From JAISST01 sp050434145 (GTDB lineage: Bacteria > Fusobacteriota > Fusobacteriia > Fusobacteriales > Fusobacteriaceae): DNA of 34,481 nucleotides. The stretch is from contig NZ_JBNPVX010000031.1 of NCBI RefSeq assembly GCF_050434145.1, forward strand, positions 1 to 34,481. Reading direction: 5' to 3'. Below the pieces are notes generated by a model. The model was given only the letters and a program-made list of their open reading frames with translations, was not told the DNA's origin and searched no databases. The stretch's first letter is position 1; the number at the start of each line of letters is the position of its first letter. Made by a program: the position numbers and the translations under genes. This document shows positions 1-7,311 of the stretch, one piece after another.

Positions 1-1448
1 TCTATGCAGGTGAAGCATTAAAAGATGACACTAAATTAGATTTAAAACAATGGGATGCAGAAGGTTTTGCAGTAAATGAAGATGGAAGCATTTGGATAAA
101 TGTAGATAAATTAGAAAATAATACAATAGATTTTAATAAGTTGTTTGTGCATGAATATGCCCATTCAAACGGATTAAATGAAGCACAAGCCCATTATGTT
201 GAAGAGGCGTATGCAGATTTCTTAAGTGAAGTAAGTGCTGCAGGTTATATAACAGTAGATGGGAAAATAAGGAATTGGGAAAGCACCAATTTAAATGATA
301 GTATTATTCAACAATTGGTAAGTTATGGTCCAGATGGAATACAGTTGAAAGAGACTACAATTAAAAAATCTGAGTATACCAAAGAAGAACTAGCTAAACT
401 AGAAGATGATTATAGAACTGTAAATATGTATAGAAAGTCAGACTTAGGTTATAGTTATAGTTATAGTCTAGTTGTTGATGGAGTTTTATATGAAAATATA
501 ACTTTAGATTCTATACGAGAGGGTGCAAATGAAAATGAAATAATAATTAATGTAGAAGGAATAGAACCTGAGATATATACAGGCACATTATCTAGAAAAG
601 ATGTAGAACATATAATAAATAGGGAATACACATTTTATGATGATTTACCAGGCTCATATAGTTCAGAAAAAACAAAGTCATCTTATCTATCTTTTTCTGA
701 TGCAAATAATTTGATGAGTGCAGATGATAAGAAAGAAAATATAGGAACATTAAAAGGAACAATAATTGTAGTAGGTGGTCCAACAGCAGGGGCTGTGAAA
801 ATGACTATAGGAGCTATAACTGGTGGAATAGTAGGGACACTTAATACACAACATCGAAAATATGGTGATTTAAATATTTTTGAAAGTAGCGATAGAAGAT
901 GGGATGCTTTAGGAGATTTTGGTAATGGTATGGTTGATGGAGCTGCCTTCACTGCAGGTGGAGCGGGATTACTAAGTATTCCAGGTTCAGCAAAACCAGT
1001 GGGTGGACTTCTCACATTGGTGAGTGGAAAGACAGTGTATGATTCAGGCGTTTCAGTACGTAGTGCAGCTGGGGCAAATACAATAGGTTATGAAACATCT
1101 AAAAATTCAAATTCTCAATTGCAAAAAGCTTTTGACGTAGCAGATAAATATAACTTGAGCGATAGTGTATATAAAGATCATATTATCACTAGGCATGGAC
1201 CAGAAAGTACATCTTATTTAAACAAATCTAAGTTTAATTCGAATTTTGATATTAAAAAAGGGATAGACAATGCATTAAAAAATTCAAATTCTATAATAAA
1301 ACCAAATACAAAAGGTCGAAGTGGTTATATATTTGAATATACATATAGTAATTCAATAGGGATTAATACAAAAGGGAAACCAATTAATACGATAAAAGTA
1401 GTTGTAGATCCGAACGGAAATATTACAACTGCATTCCCTAAAAAATAG
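1..1448 (+). CDS. C-terminal part of CdiA/FHA-type polymorphic toxin (5' end outside window)
   Basis: The frame is open from base 3 of the window, so this is the 3' part of a longer gene; the TTG at 141 is not a real start. Three parts can be seen. (1) A segment with HEYAH (150-164), which fits the HEXXH zinc-peptidase signature. (2) A Gly/Ala-rich pre-toxin segment (754-1040) that recurs nearly identically at 6602-6843. (3) A variable C-terminal domain (about 1080-1448) with HIITRHGPES and a tail ending VVVDPNGNITTAFPKK. The RH...T.FP layout recalls BECR-fold RNase toxins (the EndoU/RelE/colicin E5-like group), but this is inference from pattern only. The immunity gene follows directly. This is the only one of the three toxin modules without an in-frame stop. 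Confidence 0.75.
   Translation, partial: YAGEALKDDTKLDLKQWDAEGFAVNEDGSIWINVDKLENNTIDFNKLFVHEYAHSNGLNEAQAHYVEEAYADFLSEVSAAGYITVDGKIRNWESTNLNDSIIQQLVSYGPDGIQLKETTIKKSEYTKEELAKLEDDYRTVNMYRKSDLGYSYSYSLVVDGVLYENITLDSIREGANENEIIINVEGIEPEIYTGTLSRKDVEHIINREYTFYDDLPGSYSSEKTKSSYLSFSDANNLMSADDKKENIGTLKGTIIVVGGPTAGAVKMTIGAITGGIVGTLNTQHRKYGDLNIFESSDRRWDALGDFGNGMVDGAAFTAGGAGLLSIPGSAKPVGGLLTLVSGKTVYDSGVSVRSAAGANTIGYETSKNSNSQLQKAFDVADKYNLSDSVYKDHIITRHGPESTSYLNKSKFNSNFDIKKGIDNALKNSNSIIKPNTKGRSGYIFEYTYSNSIGINTKGKPINTIKVVVDPNGNITTAFPKK
754..1040. repeat. Pre-toxin repeat, copy A
   Basis: Nearly identical at DNA level to 6602-6843. Copy A has 45 extra bases between two GGTGGA hexamers, encoding 15 residues (AGLLSIPGSAKPVGG region) that copy B lacks. 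It marks the junction between conserved exoprotein and variable toxin domain. Confidence 0.85.
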
Positions 1449-1460
1449 GTGGTAAAAATA

Positions 1461-1817
1461 ATGGGTATAGCTTTTTACATGGCAAAATCAAAGGATAGTA
1501 TAAATTTTGAAGAAAGAGGAGTATCATTAAGTGAAGATTTACAAGAATATTTATATAGAAATCGCAAGATGATTGATATTGATATCAGATACATTAATGA
1601 TTTAGATCCTTATGGAGATACAGAAATTAAGAGTGATGATATAAATTTATTAATGGAAATATGTTATAGACTAATAAATAGCAATTATCTTTCTGATTAT
1701 GAATCCGAAGAAGATGAAGAGAATGAAGAAGATGGAAGAGAAATGCTAGAAGAACTAAGAAAGTTGTGCATTAAAGCAAAAGAGAGCGGAGAAAATATTT
1801 ATGCTATAGGAGACTAA
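1461..1817 (+). CDS. Putative immunity protein for toxin module 1
   Basis: A small acidic protein (about 118 residues) starting 12 bases after the toxin stop codon. A GTG at 1449 is also open, but AGGTGG at 1447-1452 is a good ribosome-binding site for the ATG at 1461, so MGIAFYMAKSKDS is the likely N-terminus. There is no signal peptide or membrane segment. The C-terminal half has a strongly acidic run (ESEEDEENEEDGREM), which would suit neutralising a basic nuclease. The family is not recognised; the function is inferred from its place directly behind a toxin C-terminus and from its size and charge. Confidence 0.6.
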   Translation: MGIAFYMAKSKDSINFEERGVSLSEDLQEYLYRNRKMIDIDIRYINDLDPYGDTEIKSDDINLLMEICYRLINSNYLSDYESEEDEENEEDGREMLEELRKLCIKAKESGENIYAIGD

Positions 1818-1855
1818 ATTTAATTATGTTATGATATAAGCAAACATAGCGAGCA

Positions 1856-2293
1856 GTGAGAATGATTAATTTTTATACTGACAACAATAGGCAATGCAAC
1901 ATTAGTGGGGCTAATGTAGAAGGAGAACACCTAGTCTTGGATATAGGTGGAAATCTAACAGTAGAATCACTGCAAGATATAATGGATTCAAGTAGCAAAA
2001 GTAGTGGCTTTGGATTATCTTTAAGTAATATTAATCCAAGTACATTGGTAAAAAATCCAACATCGTCATTAAGTGGAAGTATAAATGGAAGTAAAGGTAC
2101 AGGAGAACAAGCTTGGGTAAGTAACCAAACTTCATTAGTAGGTAGAGAAGGTGGAACCATAACAGTAGGTAATACTTTAACAAATACAGGAGCAATCATT
2201 GGTAGCTTGAACGAAAATGCACCTATGGTAATCAATGCAAAAGAAATTCGTGGCTACTTGGCAAGTGAAAGACGAAGTCTGAATCTTGCTTAG
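1856..2293 (+). pseudogene. Filamentous hemagglutinin (CdiA/FHA) fragment
   Basis: Encodes about 145 residues resembling the repeat region of two-partner-secreted hemagglutinins: SGANVEGEHLVLDIGGNL, TVESLQDIMDSSSKSSGF, and later QTSLVGREGGTITVGNTL with NTGAIIGSLNENA. Such segments normally lie thousands of residues inside a CdiA protein, far ahead of the toxin domain. Here the fragment has no signal peptide or secretion domain and runs into hairpin element 1, which supplies its stop codon. It is best read as displaced debris from an earlier exoprotein copy. The GTG at 1856 is simply the first possible start and is probably not used. Confidence 0.6.
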
Positions 2294-2348
2294 TAGACCA
2301 CGACATCACTGCGAGAGTGAACAAGGAGAGCCGATGCAAGAGACGGTA
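2252..2348. repeat. Double-hairpin element 1
   Basis: Outer stem CTACTTGGCAAG (2254-2265) pairs with CTTGCTTAGTAG (2285-2296); inner stem is GAC-GAA-GTC (2271-2279). A second, GA-rich half follows (to about 2348) with the family's ACCAC...ATCACTGCGA start. It ends the hemagglutinin fragment at 1856-2293 by adding a stop codon. Confidence 0.6.
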
Positions 2349-2397
2349 GTAAATGATTTGAAAGATAAAGACTATAGTAAAAACTCAGGCTTTTGCT

Positions 2398-2507
2398 ATC
2401 CACTTAGTAAGTCGAAATGCATAGCATTGAGCACTTACTTAGGTGGATAGTATGTCGCGCTGGAAGCAATTCACGAAGTGAAGAGCCGTAAGAAGCGGCG
2501 GGACTAA
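2398..2507. repeat. Double-hairpin element 2
   Basis: ATCCACTTAGTAAGT (2398-2412) pairs with ACTTACTTAGGTGGAT (2433-2448); inside is AATGC-ATA-GCATT (2416-2428). The 3' half contains TCACGAAGTGA, itself a small palindrome, then GCCGTAAGAAGCGGC. Confidence 0.6.
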
Positions 2508-2556
2508 GTGGAATCACAGCAGATTTGAAAGTTCCACAGGCGAGTATTCAATATTA

Positions 2557-2663
2557 GTGACTACTTTGCAAATCTAAAGACAATGTCTTGAGATTTGGTT
2601 AGTAGGCCACTATGTCAAAGCATAGGCAAGCGAAGTGAGCCAACAGCTGAGGCTGGGATGTCA
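2557..2663. repeat. Double-hairpin element 3
   Basis: GTGACTACTTTGCAAATCT (2557-2575) pairs with AGATTTGGTTAGTAGGCCAC (2591-2610); inside is AAGAC-AAT-GTCTT (2577-2589). The 3' half reads CACTATGTC ... AGCGAAGTGAGCC ... CAGCTGAGGCTG. Confidence 0.65.
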
Positions 2664-2752
2664 GATAAAAGACAAGATACAAATTCTACTTTTGTAAATA
2701 GCATAGCTTATGAGAACGGAATAAAAGTAGATTTTGAAGAAAGAGGAATTTC

Positions 2753-2848
2753 TAGCCACTTAACAAAATGAAATGTCATAGACCTGAATTTTGGTTAGGT
2801 GGATAGGATGTTACGATGGCAGCGAACAAAGTGAGCCACAAGAGGAAC
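2753..2848. repeat. Double-hairpin element 4
   Basis: CCACTTAACAAAAT (2756-2769) pairs with ATTTTGGTTAGGTGG (2788-2802), with GAAATGTCATAG in the loop. The 3' half has AGCGAACAAAGTGAGCC. The inner stem is weaker than in other copies. Confidence 0.55.
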
Positions 2849-2933
2849 TAATACATCTTTAGATAATGCTCAAGTAATCACAAGAGATAAAGAAATAGAA
2901 CAAATAGATACAACATTACATACAGATATTAAT

Positions 2934-3033
2934 GGCTTCTTGATAAAACGAAATGCAAAGCATTGAGTATTATCTAGAAGACCACTATCTCGCAGCGTAG
3001 CAGAGCAGAATGCGATGCCCAGCTGAGGGTCTG
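2934..3033. repeat. Double-hairpin element 5
   Basis: TTCTTGATAA (2937-2946) pairs with TTATCTAGAA (2970-2979); inside is AATGC-AAA-GCATT (2952-2964). In the 3' half, AGACC pairs with GGTCT near 3031 around CAGCGTAGCAGAGCAG. The apparent start codon of module 2 at 3010 lies in it. Confidence 0.65.
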
Positions 3034-4641
3034 AATCAAAGTACCAGACAACAGTTTGTGATAGACTTCTTGAAAACGGCAACATTGGTACCGCAAATAG
3101 GAAAAGGAATTTATCAGGGTTCAAAAGACAAAGAATTTGGAATTTTGGGTCAATTGGCAAATAATTTAGGAAAGAATGGATTTAATATAGTAGCTTATGC
3201 ATATGATGTAGATGAAAAGTTGAAGAACATAATAGAAGACTATTACATTAATGGTAAGTATGGATTAGGCTTAGACGAATATAATATGTCAGAGATTGCA
3301 GGTTTATTAAAACCATTACTAGCAGAATATGGAAAAGATTTTTATGATATAAAATTTGTAAAAGCAGAAGATATAGCATCAGGTATGTCCATAAATGATA
3401 AAGATGGAGTTGTCTATATAAATACATATGGACAAGGCTTTGGACATTCAACTGAAATGTTAGACCAATTAGGTCATGAGGGAATGCACGGAACATATGC
3501 AGACAAAAATGTAGATGAAAAAGCAGCATCAATGCTAACCAAGATACCCTCTAAAGGTTGGAGTTCAAGTATAGGAGCAACAGCAATAACAATAAATGCC
3601 AAAGGAATGATAGAAGCATCAACAAATCAGTATTATAAAGATAAAGTTAATGGTGATTTGAGGGATATATTTGCTCTCAGAGAAGGGAAGAATGATGATG
3701 GAAATTATATAAATGATAGTGTAAGGGAAAAGTTATTTAATAATGCTTATTCAAAGTTTTATACTCAAATTGGTGATATATTTCCAGAAAGCATTATAAA
3801 TAGAGAAATGAGAGAACAGCTTGCTACAATATTCGCAAGAAAATCTTTAACAGGAGAGATAACTTCTGAGGAAGAAGAATATTATTTTAATTTTATATCT
3901 ACTATAGGAAAAGATACATATAGAAAAATTCCAGGAAAAAATAAAGATGAGGTTATTATAGTTACAACAAATAGGCTTTCAGATGATGAACTAAAAAATT
4001 CAACTACAAATGAATATGAGAAGGCTTTTACTTATTTAATAAGAAATTTAATAGATGCTGATGAATATTTTTCTATTCAAGTTTTATCAAAATTAAATAA
4101 AATGGGTGGACTATCTTCATCAATGGTACCATGAGATGGGGCAGGAATATTTTTTATTGATAGAGATTCAATTGACTATCCAACAAATGTAACTTTTAAA
4201 AAAGATGAGGATTCATTATTATATGAAGTTGATAAAGTTATTGTTGGCAAATCAATAGAAAAACCTATAGCAAGCCATGAACTTGGTCATATGGAAGATT
4301 TTCCAGATATTAAGCTGAAAAATGATAAAAGCCTATCATCAATGTTAAAAGAAAAAGAATACATAATGGATAAAGTTGATGGAGAAGAAATCTATTTTTA
4401 TAAGGATAATTATTTTACTACGACAATAAATGGAGAATCTTATATTGCGATAGCAGGTAGTATTGCTCCAGAAATAACTTCTATGTATGTTGAAAATTTG
4501 TCAAATGCTTACTATAACCATGATAAAGCAATTTCTTATTGGACAGAAAAGGAATTAAAAAAAATGTATAGTTTTGAAATTGAAAAATATTTTAAATTTT
4601 ATAAAACTATTGAAGAAATGGAACAAGAATTTAAGAAATAA
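3010..4641 (+). pseudogene. CdiA-type C-terminal toxin module 2 with two HEXXH motifs, interrupted by in-frame TGA
   Basis: The frame runs 374 codons to a TGA at 4132-4134, then continues in the same frame to 4641 with no other stop. The first part holds HEGMH (3475-3489) in a setting like that of module 1 (DGVVYIN ahead of it, acidic residues after it). The part after the TGA holds a second, classic zincin motif, ASHELGH (HELGH at 4276-4290). This suggests that the variable toxin domain itself is a metallopeptidase, possibly M91/NleD-like, though that assignment is weak. The codon context MVP-stop-DGAG fits a TGG to TGA change. The start at 3010 lies in hairpin element 5 and is artificial. 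Two exported immunity candidates follow. Confidence 0.6.
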
Positions 4642-4658
4642 TATAAATGGAGATTGAT

Positions 4659-5399
4659 ATGCGAAGTAAAATTCTTTTTTTATTTCTTATTGTAAGTTTA
4701 ATTCTACATGGAGAAATAAATGAAAATTCTATAAAAGATAATAATATAATAATAAAAATAAAAGAAATTCCAATAAGAGATTTTGTAAGAACCGATGCTT
4801 TAAAGCAACCAAAAGAGCTTAGTGTGGTAAAAAGTTATAATTACAGACTTTTTTATAGAGAATATTTCATATTTGAAAATATGAGAATAGTTAAGAAAGA
4901 ATACAATCAATATGGAAAAATTAATGAATTTGGATATTTTCTAAATAAGACACAAAATTATGATGTAAACAAAGCTACAATCATTAATTTAACTCAAATA
5001 TTAGAAAAATTAGATGAAAAGATTTATCATGAATTTAGAGTAGAAAGTATGGATTTATACTTCTTTGAAAGAAGGCGGTCATATTTAAATAGATCAAGAG
5101 ATTTTTTTGTTAAAAACACTAATAATTATATACCAAACTTGAATATAAGAAAACCTGATAGCAAAGGACGAATAAAAGAATATAGTTTCCAAACCCTATA
5201 TGAAATAGAAATAAAAAAAGATGGTATGAAATTAAGATTTTTTTTGGGAGATAAATTAGAAGCTTATGAGAATAAAGCAATAAAAGAGTTGTTATTGTGG
5301 ATTGAAAAATTAAGAAAAGAAGTAAATTTCTTTGTTTATACTAATCCTGATAGCGCCGACATAGAAGAAGTAAGAGAAAAATTTAGAGGTCAGAAATAA
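4659..5399 (+). CDS. Exported protein, putative periplasmic immunity protein (paralog 1)
   Basis: About 246 residues. An earlier ATG at 4647 exists, but GGAG at 4649-4652 is correctly spaced for the ATG at 4659, giving MRSKILFLFLIVSLILHG, a typical signal peptide. The mature protein is charged and has no membrane segment. It is clearly related to the next gene: both carry N-IxIKx-IP near the mature N-terminus, a REYF/KEYY motif, and a C-terminal block LYEIEIKKDG then FFLGDK then a helix AIKELLLWIEKL. It starts 17 bases after the metallopeptidase-like toxin module. An immunity role in the periplasm is inferred from position and export signal only. Confidence 0.6.
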   Translation: MRSKILFLFLIVSLILHGEINENSIKDNNIIIKIKEIPIRDFVRTDALKQPKELSVVKSYNYRLFYREYFIFENMRIVKKEYNQYGKINEFGYFLNKTQNYDVNKATIINLTQILEKLDEKIYHEFRVESMDLYFFERRRSYLNRSRDFFVKNTNNYIPNLNIRKPDSKGRIKEYSFQTLYEIEIKKDGMKLRFFLGDKLEAYENKAIKELLLWIEKLRKEVNFFVYTNPDSADIEEVREKFRGQK

Positions 5400-5439
5400 A
5401 ATTTTCATAGTTAAAAGTTGTTAAATAAAGAGAGGAGAA

Positions 5440-6072
5440 ATGAAAAAATTTATTATTATATATTTGTTGGTGTTAAATGTTTTTGTATTAAAATGTAATT
5501 CTTATGAAAAGTTTATAGAAAGTGGGAATATTTTGATAAAAGTATCTTCAATTCCTGTTGAGATAAGTGAAAATGCAGTTTTTCCTTATAGATATCCATA
5601 TAAAGAATATTACTTTAATGATGAATCAAAAGTTTTAGTTATTCTCCCAAAGTTGGAAAAGAATGAAAAAGGTGAAGAAATAAGTATTTTTAGGATAGAG
5701 GAAGAAATCAAAGTTATTAATAAAGAAGATAACGAAAAGTTAATAAATTTATTAGAAAAATTAAAAGAATTAGATTTAGAAAAAGAATCAGTCTTAATAA
5801 AGGAAGATTTCAATGAAATACCAAAATTTAAATTGAAAATAAATCAATCTAAATTATTGAATGAAGAAAACTCAGAGATTTTATTTGGTGTAGGAGAAAA
5901 TAAAGAATCTATAAAATTTTCTAAATTATATGAAGTAGTGATTATGCATAAAATAGGAGAGGTTGGATTTGTAATAGGTGATAATCCAAATATTTACAAA
6001 GAAGAATCATTAAAAGCACTAATTGTATTCATAAATGATTTCATGATGGAGATTGAATTAAATTTAGATTAA
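5440..6072 (+). CDS. Exported protein, putative periplasmic immunity protein (paralog 2)
   Basis: 210 residues starting with the signal peptide MKKFIIIYLLVLNVFVLKCNS, behind a strong GAGAGGAGA ribosome-binding site. The Cys near the cleavage region follows a Lys, so a lipobox is unlikely. It is a diverged tandem paralog of the upstream gene: GNILIKVSSIP matches NNIIIKIKEIP, and KLYEVVIMHK-GEVGFVIGDN matches TLYEIEIKKD-MKLRFFLGDK. Two immunity-like copies after one toxin suggest either duplication or stacking of genes from different toxin variants. The family is not recognised. Confidence 0.6.
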   Translation: MKKFIIIYLLVLNVFVLKCNSYEKFIESGNILIKVSSIPVEISENAVFPYRYPYKEYYFNDESKVLVILPKLEKNEKGEEISIFRIEEEIKVINKEDNEKLINLLEKLKELDLEKESVLIKEDFNEIPKFKLKINQSKLLNEENSEILFGVGENKESIKFSKLYEVVIMHKIGEVGFVIGDNPNIYKEESLKALIVFINDFMMEIELNLD

Positions 6073-6101
6073 AACTGAAAAAATAAGAATGTTTATCAAT
6101 A

Positions 6102-6340
6102 ATGATAAGTGCATTGGCACTAAAAGATGCAGGAAAAGCAATAAGTAACTCAAACAGTACAGGATAATACTTGCAATCAGCTACTGGAGCGTTTCAATCA
6201 GCAATGGGAGCGATGAATTCATTTAGTTCTCTGATGTCAAGTATGAATCCGTTTTCATCAAGCCTATCTTTCACAATGAGCAGAACAAAAGTAAATATAC
6301 AAGTGAAAATAATTATTCGGTAGGAAGTAATGTTACTGGA
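6102..6340 (+). pseudogene. Hemagglutinin repeat fragment with stop and frameshift
   Basis: Reads ISALALKDAGKAISNSNSTG, a TAA stop, then YLQSATGAFQSAMGAMNSFS and NPFSSSLSFTMSRTK. A one-base loss in an A run near 6289 then shifts the frame to SKYTSENNYSVGSNVTG. This is typical CdiA/FHA repeat sequence (ALKDAG ... SLSF ... SKYT ... GSNVTG). Hairpin element 6 follows exactly where the next repeat residues (GGNVVLNGENL) would be expected, and those residues appear straight after the element. Confidence 0.6.
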
Positions 6341-6435
6341 TACTTACTAAAATGAAATGCTGAAAGCATGAATTTTAGTTAGTAGACCAGTATCTCACAG
6401 CGTAGCTGAGCAGAGCAAAGCCCAGCTGTGGGTCT
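6339..6435. repeat. Double-hairpin element 6
   Basis: TACTTACTAAAAT (6341-6353) pairs with ATTTTAGTTAGTA (6372-6384); inside is ATGC-TGAAA-GCAT (6357-6369). In the 3' half, AGACC pairs with GGTCT and CACAGC with GCTGTG. It splits a hemagglutinin repeat between GSNVTG and GGNVVLNG. Confidence 0.65.
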
Positions 6436-6601
6436 AGTAGGTGGTAATGTAGTCTTAAATGGTGAAAATCTTCATGTAAGAGGGAGTAATCTAGACTATA
6501 ATATAAAGGGAAATATCTTAATAGAAGCAGGAAAAAACACATTTGAAGAAAATGGAAAATCAAGTGGTTACAGTGTAGGAATGGTAAATCCTTTTGCTAA
6601 A

Positions 6602-6843
6602 AAAGGAACAATAATTGTAGTAGGTGGTCCAACAGCAGGGGCTGTGAAAATGACTATAGGAGCAATAACTGGTGGAATAGTAGGGTCACTGAATACACAG
6701 TATCAAAAATATGGAGATTTAAATATTTTTGAAAGTAGTGAGAGAAGATGGGATGCTTTAGGAGATTTTGGTAATGGTATGGTTGATGGAGCTGCCTTCA
6801 CTGTAGGTGGACTTCTCACATTGGTGAGTGGAAAGACAGTATA
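6602..6843. repeat. Pre-toxin repeat, copy B
   Basis: Second copy of the 754-1040 segment, with one GGTGGA left where copy A has two. This is the footprint of a deletion between short direct repeats. After it the toxin domains diverge completely. Confidence 0.85.
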
Positions 6844-7259
6844 TAATTCTGGGATTTCAATATATAGTGCAGCTAAAGAAGGAGATTCAGCAGGTATAGT
6901 TGTTCATTCTATGAATGGAATACTAGGTCTTGCAGGAATATATGGTGGAGTTAAAATATATAGGACACCAACTGTTGGAGTAGGACAAATATTAGAAAAT
7001 AAAAATATACCAAGTGGTAAGACTCAGAATAGTTCAAATTCTAAAATACTGGAGCAGTTAAAAACATATATGAAAAATGGAAAAAATATAATAACTCAAG
7101 TTGATGACAAAACAAAAATAATATTTAGAAGAGATATCGGTCCTGAAGCACATTCAATAAGACCTAAATACGTGAAACCAGTTGATCATTACAATATAGA
7201 AATACAATCAGCAAATATGAAAGGGTAATTTAAACCATATAAAAGTTTTCATATAGTTA

Positions 7260-7288
7260 TTGACAAAAGTGGAAATATAATTGATAGT
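7260..7288 (+). promoter_or_regulatory. Possible internal promoter for immunity gene 3
   Basis: TTGACA (7260-7265), a 17-base spacer and GATAGT (7283-7288) lie in the last codons of toxin module 3. It would let the immunity gene be made without transcription of the toxin. The -10 match is only 4 of 6. Confidence 0.35.
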
Positions 7289-7311
7289 TTCTAAAAATAG
7301 GAGATTTATAG

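Larger units (their letters stand above)
2294..3009 (+). pseudogene. Degenerate hemagglutinin stretch broken by hairpin elements
   Basis: No intact gene lies here. Short translatable scraps sit between the hairpin elements. One at 2658-2771 reads MSDKRQDTNSTFVNSIAYEN followed by GIKVDFEERGISSHLTK. Another at about 2849-2960 contains NTSLDNAQVITRDKEIEQID and TTLHTDING. The second resembles the part of FHA/CdiA proteins just upstream of the C-terminal region, and the reading resumes after element 5 in the next module. The stretch therefore looks like one ancestral exoprotein cut up by elements 1 to 5. Confidence 0.5.
6428..7294 (+). pseudogene. CdiA-type C-terminal toxin module 3, stopped by TAA at 7226
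   Basis: The first part is hemagglutinin sequence (GGNVVLNGENLHVRGSNLDY, then GNILIEAGKNTFEENGKSSG). It joins the pre-toxin segment GTIIVVGGPTAGAVKMTIGA, nearly identical to that of module 1 but lacking 15 residues. The variable C-terminal domain contains FRRDIGPEAHSIRPKY and PVDHYNIEIQ. A TAA at 7226-7228 ends the frame, but the same frame continues as FKPYKSFHIVIDKSGNIIDS to a second stop at 7292-7294. That tail resembles the VVVDPNGNI end of module 1, so the TAA is probably an inactivating nonsense mutation. The GTG at 6428 lies in hairpin element 6 and is not a credible start. Confidence 0.6.

Noticed and set aside
441..475. Short tandem repeat TTATAG coding for YSYSYS
   Set aside because: Three units only, in frame and without sign of phase variation.
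683..1015. Minus-strand reading frames opposite toxin module 1 and other long genes
   Set aside because: They are shadows of well-supported genes on the other strand, lack ribosome-binding sites and show low-complexity translations.
2710..2750. Short match FEERGIS to FEERGVS in immunity protein 1
   Set aside because: Only seven residues, with no further similarity around it; probably chance, though a decayed immunity fragment cannot be excluded.
2252..3033. CRISPR array
   Set aside because: The repeated units are about 100 bp, differ in sequence, are unevenly spaced and have internal hairpins; no cas genes are present.
4132..4134. TGA read as tryptophan or selenocysteine instead of stop
   Set aside because: Other genes in the window use TGG for Trp and end at TGA normally (for example hutP and the immunity gene ending at 7680), and no SECIS-like hairpin is evident just after the codon. 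A nonsense mutation is simpler.
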